From Austropuccinia psidii (lineage: Eukaryota > Basidiomycota > Pucciniomycetes > Pucciniales > Sphaerophragmiaceae): a DNA stretch of 64,000 bases. Below the pieces are notes generated by a model. That model was given only the letters and a program-made list of their open reading frames with translations. It made no database searches and was not told the origin of the DNA. Made by a program: the position numbers and the translations under genes. The stretch lies in NCBI GenBank assembly GCA_023105745.1, contig JALGQZ010000009.1, positions 19,330,564 through 19,394,563 on the forward strand. The letters are read 5' to 3'. Positions 1 to 8,917 of the stretch are shown piece after piece. Positions within the stretch are counted from its first letter, which is position 1. The number at the start of each line of letters is the position of its first letter.

Positions 1-92
1 AAGAAAATATTTTGGAAGTTCAAGAGAAGCAGAGGAAGAAATAGGTTAAATTTGGAAACATACCCAATATGGAATAATATCCTAGCATATAA

Positions 93-610
93 AAAGGTCT
101 AGCACAGAAAAAGGACTCCAAGGCTAAAGGTTTATTCAAAAAGATCTCCAATAAATTTGGAAAACAGGGTCCCATTTGGAAGAAAAAACAAAAAGATACT
201 ATTTCAGAAGACAATCATCCCAGTGTTCCAAAAATGAAGAAGTCACCAAGAATCAAAGTATTTATTTCAAGAATTGTCAGTAAGATAAAAAGGAATCATC
301 AAGATTCAGCTAAATGGGATTTTCAATGCTTAGGGAAATACCAACTTCAGAAGAAGAATTGAGCATGAAAGAAAAGATAAATAATCACATAAACTTTCAA
401 GTAAAGAGTATTACACCTGAAGAGTAATTAAATAAGAAAGAACCAGGGATGTCTTTGTCAGAGGGATTACCAAGTGAAACCCAATCTGAAGCCAAAATAA
501 ATAATGACCATATGGAAGTGAATAATACGGATTTATCAGAGGAAAGTATTGAAGTAAAAGTTAAGAGAAATAAGAAAAGAGAAGCCATGAATTTTAAGCT
601 CAAAATGTAA
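93..610 (+). pseudogene. Decayed coding remnant, unknown family
   Basis: Two overlapping plus-strand frames look like one lysine-, glutamate- and serine-rich protein broken by a frameshift. The first frame is open from 93 to a TGA at 360-362 and is strongly basic. The second starts at ATG 326 and ends at TAA 608-610, with an internal TAA at 425-427, and is acidic. The switch falls in the 326-362 overlap. The last codons run into the LTR that begins at 606, so the gene was probably cut by that insertion. I do not recognise the family. A chance open region in purine-rich DNA is the alternative. Confidence 0.3.
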
Positions 611-2444
611 GGTGTGGATCTGAAACTTTCATTAAAAATCAAGTACTTTTCCTATCCTCAAAATTTGTATAAGGTAAAAAATCAAATAAAAATAGTAAGA
701 AATATTATTCTTAAGACAAAACACGCCAATTTTATTTTTTAAAACTTTGTTAGTATAAGACAATAATATTATAAAGATTTATTGTTTTACCAAGAAATAA
801 AAATTCATCCCAAAAATACTCTACAAGAGATATTTAAGGCTACAAAAGAAATTTCTTCAAGAGCAATTTCAATTGGAATTAATTGAGCAAAGAACTGCAG
901 GAAATTAACTAAAGAACAAACTCCATAAAAAGAATATTAAAGAGAAAACACGCCCAAAAGTGACCAGAGTGAATTTGGAAGCAAAGTGACAAAGTTAACA
1001 GTGATGAAAGATGCTTTAATTCACTTTTGGGGTGGTTCAGGGGTAAAAATGATTGTAAGAGTTACAAACAGTGATTATAATTATTTTTTCACGTGGTTAA
1101 AAGGTTTGAAATGATTTAAAAAAGGTGGTTGGAATCTTTTATTGATTGGTTTATCAGTTTTAAACTAATTATAAAAGGAAAAGATTCTGACATGAAGAGA
1201 AAAGTGGGGAAAGGAAGACATTCTTTTATAGCCATCCATTTTCTGACTCCAAAAGTAAAATTGACTCTTGTCAGTCATGAAAAACAGTCTTACAAGAGAA
1301 AATCCAATTATGGCATCATTGAACCCTGGTTTAGACCAAAAAAGGGCTGGTTTAAGCCATTTTTTGCCATTTTTAGCCATTTTAGACCCTTAAATCAGCT
1401 ATTACTATGGTAATACCTGGTCTAGAGCCTTCAAAAGATGTCAGAATGTGGGTAAGAGACATAGAAACCAGTTAAAACTGTTTTTACTATGATTATGTTA
1501 TCTTAAGGGTAGTTTTACCCTCTTGGAAACAGCTAAAACTACCCCAGTTGGTATCAAAACCTCATCATCAATTGAGTCCACAGACCCTGTAACTCAATTC
1601 CAGGCCAAAAGTGATGACCTTTTGCATGAATTTTGACACCACACGCCTGTCAGCAAGGATTTTGGGGGTCTAGCTCCCCCTTAGAGCTGGAGTTCCTTTT
1701 CCCCCCCAATTTTAATCTTTCCAATTTATTTTTCCTTTTAATTCCTCATCATGTATTATACTTGTAATTTACATATGTAATTCAATTGAATTGTACAGTA
1801 TAATACAGTAATAATTGATACCCCATATGTAAATCAAAGTTCACTTATGTAATACACATGCACATTTTGACATTTCAATTGAATTCAATTGAAAATACTT
1901 CAATTCCTCATAGCTTCTAAACTAAACACAACACCTCAATTTTAACAAAAGAATTGATGGTTAACACCACATGTGGTGTGAATTAAATTAAAGTTTGGAG
2001 GATTTTCAAATTTTGTAATGAAAATACTAAAAACTACATTTAAGCTTATATAGAGTTGAGTTACAGAAATTTCATACAGAGGTGACCCCACTTTATTTTT
2101 TATGAGGAATCCAATAGTGTGATAATTTCTTTATGTTTATTTATTGGACAAAAAGCTATAATATATTTTATATAACTTTTCACCAAAAATGATTTAATTT
2201 CACAATTTTTATCAAAATTACATTTTTACTTAATTTTTACAAGTAAAAATACAATTTCATAATTTTAAATTTTATTGTAATTTTATTTTTAAATTATAAT
2301 TAAATTTTGATTTTTAAATATAAATTTGAATTTATATTTCAATTTTTATTTTTATAATATAAATAGATTTATTTTATCTATATTTGTATCTTAATTTATC
2401 ATTTGTGGTCATTCGGGTATATGAAAATACCTCTAAGGCTCACA
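606..2444 (-). repeat. LTR of Ty3/gypsy family F (copy F1)
   Basis: A 1.84-kb LTR in minus orientation. Read on the minus strand it opens TGTGAGCCT at 2444 and closes CCTTACA at 606, so it has TG...CA ends. It matches, as a reverse complement and almost end to end, the copy at 55940-57742, and over its first 0.8 kb the piece at 48519-49347. No purine-rich tract precedes 2444 and no target duplication is visible (bases 601-605 differ from 2445-2449), so it is probably a lone or decayed LTR. Short open frames at 1129-1413 and 1165-1380 overlap on both strands and look non-coding. Confidence 0.75.
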
Positions 2445-4865
2445 GTGAGCCTATGCCCCAATGTTAAATGCTCATTGAAAAGTGTACCAATTGATATGTC
2501 AATTATGTGTGCAATATTGACTTCTCCATCAAGTACTGTGTTTCAATTTCATCGGAAATTAAAACACAACTTCTGGACTTCGATTTCTTTCAAAACACTT
2601 CTGATTTTAACATTTCACAGTTTAAATCTCCAAAATTTTTTTCTCACAGTCAGCTTTAAATGTGAAAATCATTGATTTTTCACTGTTATAAAACTTGTAA
2701 AATTAATTGGTGCAGATTTTGTTTTTGAAAAAGTGTCAGTCATGGATATTTGGAAAAAATCTGAAGGATAATTCAAAATATTTTTTTTGTATGGAAGTAA
2801 CTCATTGTAGCTTTGGAGGATTTTTTGAAATTTTTTGGAATTATTCATCTTCAAAGAGTTACACCATCTATATTCATTTCAAAACAATTATTTCCTGTTA
2901 GTAACTAATGGTACAAGCTTTCATCATTAGAATAATGTTGGAATAATTATTGACATGACTGGGGGCTTCCAGTAAATCTAATAGCAACAGAAACATGATT
3001 ATTGTTAAATGAATTTCTTATTATAATGGGAATTTCAATATTAAATCAAAGATTCGTGATTGATATATTGGAGATTACATTTTTTACCACGATTTCATTC
3101 TTATCAGAAGAATTGAACAGATATTTTATTATCAGTATGATAAAAGCTTTACAACCAGAAGAGAGTTAAGATTATTATCACAGCTGTAACTGTATTATTC
3201 ATTTAAAAATCATTTTACATTATAGTGAAGATAATTTGATACTTATCATGGTGATATTTTTACTCTTTCCCGCATGAGGAATTTTATTTTGATAATGAAA
3301 TATTTAATATTGTTATTGGTCCCTAAGTAAGAAGAATTTTTCTATTTTAATAATGAAAAATTGATATTTTTAAAACAAATATGTTATTAACATCAAATTT
3401 GGATACCTCAATAACAGCCATGTGATCATTGAGATATTATAAGTCTTATTTTCAAGATAATATTAGGTGATACAAAATTTGATCATGAAAAATTGCTTAT
3501 TAAATTACTCATATTTAGACTATTTCAGTATTGAAAGTACTTCTACAAAAATAATAACAGTGTTCATATACGTATAATGACAGTTTATCCATTCAAATGA
3601 TAAGTGGTCTTATTAGAATGATGTAAGGGTCTCTATTTATATAAAGAAGTTTCCTTCAAATTAAAAAATTGATCATTATTATAGCAGATGTTTGCACTTT
3701 AAAATATTCACATTTCTTCTTTTGATGGAAACCAAGTTTTTTTATATGGATAAATCTTAGCATAAGGGTTTAATTGTTATTATCATGGCAATGGAGTGTA
3801 ACAGAAAATTTATGTTTTCAGTAAGTATGATTTCAAAATAAACAGGGGTATTATGAGAATGGTGAAATATGATTTGGAAAGAAGAAAACTGTGACTATTT
3901 CAGTACAATATTATTATGAAAAATGAAGAGTGTTGTACTTTTCCTGGTGAATTAAAATACCACTAATAATATTGTGATAACAAAAGGCAGAATCTTTTTA
4001 TTAGGATAATGGACATTTTAGCTGATAAATAACCTGTTTATAATATGGAAATAATGAGATGTTGTTTTGACCAAAATGAGAATTTTTTTCATTTTATCAA
4101 TGAAAACTGTTTTTGATTGCAAGAGATATTGAGTAAAAATTCTACTGGTGTTAGTCTTACAACAAGGGTACTTCCAGAAAAAAAAATACTGTGATTGATA
4201 AAAAACAAGATTTTCTCTATTAATGTGATGGAATTTCTACTTTTGAGAGAGCCAAGTTGCTATGATTAAAAAATTATTTGGTTTAGCCAAATAAGTATAT
4301 TTCCCATTATTAAAGTGATATAGCTCAGTTGTTGAACAAGATTCCTTTTAATCATTCAAACAAGATAACTTCCATTATTTAAATAATGAAATGCTTATTT
4401 TTCAATCAATGAAACTGGTTTCTTAATAAATGTAGGTGCTACTTCTCAAAAGGAATGCTAGACACTCAAGATAATAAAAAATCTTTTGTGAAAATAAAAA
4501 CAATTTTATTATGTTCAATCAGAAAAATTTTCATTATTTCAATAACAGAAATGTTGATATTTGAATAATAAAGATTTTATCATGTAAAGAATGAAGGCTT
4601 TCTTATTTCAAGATTTTCCATTTGATAATTGCAATAATAAATATCTTCTGATTCCAAGATAAACTGGTGATTATGACAGCATTCATCATTTTATAATTGA
4701 AAATTAATTATCTAATTATGTCAGTAATAGCGTTTCCTTGGAATGATAGCAATTTCAGCATTCAAATGATACCCAAATCCTTATTTTAATAATCAGAAAT
4801 ATATTATGTCAATAATGGAACATTTATTATTTCAGTGAAAAAATATTCATTATTCATCTAAGAAA
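2445..4865. other. AT-rich stretch without recognisable genes
   Basis: No open frame here looks like a protein. From about 2900 the sequence is dense in short palindromic fragments of the form ATTATT...AATAAT and TTCAT...ATGAA, spaced irregularly. The same texture resumes at 15166 on the far side of element E, so the two were one stretch before E inserted at 4866-4870. Confidence 0.5.
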
Positions 4866-4870
4866 ACTGG
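4866..4870. repeat. Left target-site duplication of element E
   Basis: ACTGG directly abuts the left LTR and is repeated exactly at 15161-15165 after the right LTR. A 5-bp duplication is typical of Ty3/gypsy integration. Confidence 0.9.
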
Positions 4871-5630
4871 TGTCACAGGGGCTCTTCGAAGTGAAGAGGG
4901 CCTGGCACTCAGTAAACTGGGACTCACTTATGGAGGGCTCAAAGATAAGATAAAAGGGGATACACTTAAGAGTGTTAAAGATAAATTGCTAAAGAATAAA
5001 TATAAGAAAAGCAGCAACAAAAGATAAGAGTAAAAGAATAGAAGAGCCAACCACAAACAAGTCCAAGTCCACTGTTTCAACCTGTCAGAATGGAAAGAGA
5101 AGGGTTAATAAGGATATGGCCACCCAACTCATACTGTACAGGCGAAGAGAGAAATGCAAAGACTAACTTAAGATTAAATAATTATAATACCCAAAATAAG
5201 GATAAGAGTAATTATAAAATAATAAATAAACTAAATTAATTAACTGGGGAAAAGTCCCCAGGGGGGAAAAAGAGGGGCTGGTATATGTGAGAATCACCAG
5301 CCCTGATCCAGAGGAAGAATTTTCATGAGAACAATTGATAATTGAATTGAGTCTGGCCAATACAGGTCCTGTACAGCTGTACAGAACCTGTACAAGAGGT
5401 GTGGTGTATTTGAGTGATCATACAGTTCCATACTGGTGTATTGAAACTGTATTGGGTGAATCCAACCTGTACAGGTATTGACAGGCTGTATTGATGTACC
5501 AAGCTGTATGCATGTTTCAGAATGAAGATTGCTGAAACTGACTGCTGATGCAGATACTGGATTTGCTGATTTGAGGTGTTTGAGTGGGTGTATGAATGAA
5601 TACCCTTACCCCTGATGGATGGTTGTTACA
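4871..5630 (-). repeat. 3' LTR of element E
   Basis: 760 bp, TG...CA ended on both strands (plus strand TGTCACAGGG to GGTTGTTACA). It matches 14401-15160 at the same length, with differences seen at 5268, near 5340 and near 5412. It contains an internal stretch open on the minus strand (5163-5360) that is not a gene. Confidence 0.93.
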
Positions 5631-5644
5631 GTATCCCCCTCTTG
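5631..5644 (-). other. Polypurine tract of element E
   Basis: Read on the minus strand, an A/G-rich run (AAGAGGGGGATAC) ends directly at the 3' LTR. This is the position and composition expected for the plus-strand DNA primer of an LTR retrotransposon. Confidence 0.7.
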
Positions 5645-6199
5645 AAACTGGTGGGCTCCTGAACACCATAATACCCTGCCACTGTTGAGTGGCATCTCAA
5701 TATCCCCACATTTTTTCAAAAAATTTTCTTTTTAATTTTCTTTTCCTCTTGACCATTATCCTGAAAATCCTTCATTCCTTCTTCCCTGCCAAATTCAATT
5801 GATTCCCCCCTTTTTCCAAGCTTAAGTGAGTATTCCTTCCAGAATATGCCATTCTTTCTTTTGATTCAATCAGCCATGCTCTTGGGGTGTGGCCTTGGGA
5901 TATATCCCAGAATAAGGACCACTGAGCTCTTGTGCTCAAAAAATGATGCCCAATGAGTATATGAAGTGTACTCATTGGGCAAGCCTTAAATCTCTGGAAA
6001 AAATTGAAAAATTGAAACATTTGAAAAAATTTCCTCCAAGGGGTCTTGTCCCCATAATCCATGGAGATGGCCTTAACAGCCCTATAAGGCACTTTGGGCT
6101 ATGGCCTTTACTCTGATGGATTTTGATGTCTTTGATTTTTTTATGGCCTATGGGCCTTTTTGGGTGCTCTGGTGAAAAACCTTGATATCTTGATTTTTG

Positions 6200-6202
<3 letters not shown>

Positions 6203-6233
<31 letters not shown>
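6203..6233. repeat. Poly(T) tract of 31 bases
   Basis: An uninterrupted 31-base T run (poly(A) on the element's sense strand) in the 3' region of element E, just upstream of a GC-rich patch and of the antisense gene. It could be promoter-like for the plus strand, a remnant of a polyadenylated insertion, or slippage-expanded. Confidence 0.85.
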
Positions 6234-6235
<2 letters not shown>

Positions 6236-6260
6236 GCCCTTTTGAGTCTTTGGGATCCTA

Positions 6261-6315
6261 CGGTCCGCGGTCCGTACGCCGCGGTCCGTGGGCCGTGGTC
6301 TGCGGTCCGTGGGGG
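6261..6315 (+). promoter_or_regulatory. CpG-rich CGGTCCG repeat cluster upstream of antisense gene
   Basis: Four exact copies of CGGTCCG (starting 6261, 6268, 6282 and 6303) with CCGCGG between them, in a window that is otherwise AT-rich. The cluster lies about 350 bp upstream of the antisense Zn2Cys6-type gene. CGG half-sites are what fungal Zn2Cys6 proteins commonly bind, so an operator role is possible, but this is inference. An inverted single copy (CGGACCG) lies at 51212-51218 in a related element. Confidence 0.4.
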
Positions 6316-6659
6316 CTATTGGAGGCCCCCAGGACCAAAATGGAGCCCCTGGGCCCAAATTTGCTGGGGACCCAGGGTGACCAAGGGGTCCAGAAATGGC
6401 CCTTACCCATTTTTTACCCTACATGGCCTGGACCCATTGATGGGGTCCAGGACCATCAAGATCCTGGCCTCCCCAAAGTTGCAGGGGAGGCCCTGGGTGA
6501 TGAGTTCAGCCCCAAAGGGGTATGAACCTTCACCTTAGAGGCTTTGAGGGGGGCATAATTGAGTTATGGCCCCATTTCCTTGAGTCAAGTTCCTTTTTTC
6601 TTGATATGGAGTGGATTGATTCTGACGTCTTGAATCTTCTGCTTGCATATTCTTCAGTT

Positions 6660-7900
6660 ATGAGTTCCAAAATGACTGAGCTCACTGAATCTTCCCCTTC
6701 TGCACCGCCACCGTCTATTCTTCATGGTTCTGGCGTCTTCAGTCGATTGTCTTCTCCTTCTATGGCGTCTTCTGGCCATTTTGACCCCTCCCAAACATAT
6801 GATGGGTTCAGAGCAGTTGAAGTCCTTGATCCTGCCTGTACTGAGTGTTTGGCCAGGGGTAAGGATTGCTTTCAACATTACAATCCTCGATCGTCAAAAT
6901 GCCATTTCTGCTTTATTGGGAAGAAGCCATGCCGCCGTACCGGATCAACTTTGTCCCCGGTCAAGAGACACTTGTGGAGTAGGAAGGATGGGCCTTATGG
7001 GCAGGAATTCCCCATTCTTGAGGAGCCTACCCCTGATGCCACTTCTGGATTTTCTCAATGTGAGTGCTTTGCATATTTTGATTGAATTGGTGCTGATATC
7101 TTGATGTAGTGACTGGTTCCAGGCAGAGGGATGTGGCCAGATGGACTAATGTTGGAGGGTCCATTCCAATTGGTGGTAGGCCCATCCACTACAGCTCAGA
7201 AATTCCAATTTCAAGGACCAATGCTGATGGAGTGGTGAAAGTAGTGAAGAAGCTAAGAATAATTGTTGATTCCCCATCAGATCCAGATGCTGAAGGAAGT
7301 GATGAGTTGGATGGTGAAGAAGTTCAAGTTATTCCCCATTCAAGTGGCCATCCATCCAGCAATTCCTCCTCTCAACCTCTTGCCAACACCAGATTCCAAA
7401 GTCAAGTCATTCCCAGTACTCCAAGAACCTTTCAACCAATGCTTGCCTCCATTCCTACAACCCTTCCTCCGCCTTCACCAACTACTTCCCATACCACCAG
7501 GCCTGCCTTGATTCCAGCAGTAAGACCATCACCAGTTCAACAGCCTAGAAACTCACCCATAACCACCTCCCGTCAACTCCAACCTGTGGCCAGCTCCAGC
7601 AGAAGAAGAGATGGATTATCCCCTTTTCCGTTTCCTGCCGCCCAAGTCTTCCAAAGAAGAGAACGTTGGCCTATCCGGGTTACCAGAGAAGATCCCAACG
7701 CGGCTAGTGAAAATCAAGATGCTGTGGCCAGATTGTTCAGGAGGGTTGATAGAAATAGCAGAGAGGTGATTATGTATGCCAATGACAGGACTATTCCAGG
7801 TACTGCTTCTGAAGAGATGGCTGCAAAATTTGCCTGGTATTAGGATGAGTTGATAAATGACTTCCAGAGAACTTTTGATGACTTGGGTAGAGATAACTAG
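6660..7900 (+). CDS. Antisense gene within element E, Zn2Cys6-type cysteine cluster
   Basis: A plus-strand gene opposite to gag-pol. Exon 1 runs from ATG 6660 (alternative ATG 6606) to 7059. A 50-nt intron spans 7060-7109 (GTGAGT donor, CTGAT branch point near 7093, TAG acceptor), and exon 2 starts at 7110. Cysteines near residues 60, 63, 70, 81, 84 and 91 have the spacing C-x2-C-x6-C-x10-C-x2-C-x6-C, which fits the fungal Zn(II)2Cys6 DNA-binding cluster. It is followed by basic residues, a long Ser/Pro/Thr-rich linker, and a compact C-terminal region (about residues 310-396). The frame hits TAG at 7841-7843, then stays open for 18 codons to TAG at 7898-7900, so I think the first stop is a late nonsense mutation. 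I recall close predicted proteins in A. psidii. The function is unknown, perhaps regulation of the element or of host genes. Confidence 0.75.
7060..7109 (+). other. Intron of the antisense gene
   Basis: GTGAGT at the 5' end, TAG at the 3' end and TGCTGAT about 15 nt before the acceptor. Removing it joins two long open frames in phase (a Leu codon spans the junction). The length of 50 nt is normal for basidiomycete introns. Confidence 0.8.
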
Positions 7901-8659
7901 TTTCCTTTTCCTTGTTTGTGTTTGGTTTGGCTTCTATCCCCACTCTTATAAATACTAAAAAATAAAAAAAATAAAAAAGATAATGGAACCTCCCAATACA
8001 TGATTTGGGGAGGGGATGCTGCTGCTTTAAAGAAATAAAAGAAAGAAAATTATACAAGTAAAGAAAGAAAGAAAAATAACAAGAGAAAATGAGAGTAAAG
8101 AAAGAAATAAAGAAAAATCCTAATGGTTGGTCCTTCTTGTGGTGAGTTGCTTGATTCTGGCCAAAAAAGTGTCTGAAAAGTGAAAACCAAGCATTTTGAT
8201 GCTCACAGAGTGGCCAAGGTGATGTTTTACAAGAAGTAGAACCCTCAGGGATGCATACCAGGAGATGGAACTTACTTTCATAACTTCCACTCCCCACCAA
8301 GCACCATAAGACTGAAATAAATTGCCATAAATGCCTTCTGAAATGATTTGCCATAAATGACTACTGAAATGAATTGCCATAAATGACTTGAAGTAATGAA
8401 TGTCTTGAATTATGATGATTGGCATAAAATGAAATGATAATAAAGAAAGAAAGAAAATATTTGGCCATATCTTGATAAGGTCCAAATGGAGGGTATTGAT
8501 GTTGTATGCTTCCTGAACCTGTCCAAAGAATTGACAAGTGCTCACAAAGTGGCCAAGGTGATGCTTACAACAACATATGGGTAGAATACCCCCTTAAAGG
8601 TGCATGCCAGGAGAGGAACTTACTTTCATAACTTCTTCTCCCCACCAAGCACCATAAAA
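7901..8659. other. 3' region of element E with tandem duplications
   Basis: No convincing gene. An A-rich patch (7950-8115) with AAAGAAAG runs is followed by two diverged copies of a roughly 115-bp segment (about 8200-8320 and 8540-8655), both containing the words GTGGCCAAGGTGATG and CCACCAAGCACCATAA. Between them lie three short copies of a TGCCATAAATG-containing unit (8320-8395). Confidence 0.5.
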
Positions 8660-8875
8660 TCAAACTCTTGAGGTATTTGGACCAGGCTTGTCTGGATACA
8701 ATGAGTGGAAATCCTTGACAAGGTCTGGTGAGTTGGTAAGGTTGGAAGCTGGTTCCCAAGTGGTTCTTTCTGGGTCTTCACTGAATCCTTTCCACTCTAC
8801 AAGATACCATAAATTACCTCTTTTGAGTTTTGAGTCCAGAACATGAGCCACTTCCCATTCTTCTTGCTCTTCCAC
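8660..8875 (-). CDS. Chromodomain, C-terminal tail of element E pol
   Basis: About 72 residues containing an aromatic-rich chromodomain core: WEVAHVLDSK, then LWYLVEWKGF, then TTWEPASNL. It ends near the stop at 8660. It lies in the same reading frame as pol and is separated only by the TAA at 8918-8920, with open proline-rich frame between. In chromoviruses this domain is normally fused to the integrase C terminus and directs where the element inserts. Here it would be made only by read-through, or the stop is a recent nonsense mutation. The full intended pol is about 1,233 residues. There is no ATG at 8875 (the codon is GTG), so independent initiation is unlikely. Confidence 0.85.
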   Translation of the reverse strand: MEEQEEWEVAHVLDSKLKRGNLWYLVEWKGFSEDPERTTWEPASNLTNSPDLVKDFHSLYPDKPGPNTSRV

Positions 8876-8917
8876 TAAAACTGGTGGTGGTGGAAATTGA
8901 TGACAATTTGGGATAGT

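Noticed and set aside
5972..6525. Pro/Gly-rich frames on both strands across the poly(T) and CGGTCCG patch
   Set aside because: They translate a homopolymer and a GC-rich repeat (poly-Phe or poly-Lys runs). No start context or domain.
7791..8545. Minus-strand frames of 187 and 141 residues in the E 3' region
   Set aside because: They run through low-complexity A/G-rich sequence and duplicated blocks and overlap the antisense gene end.
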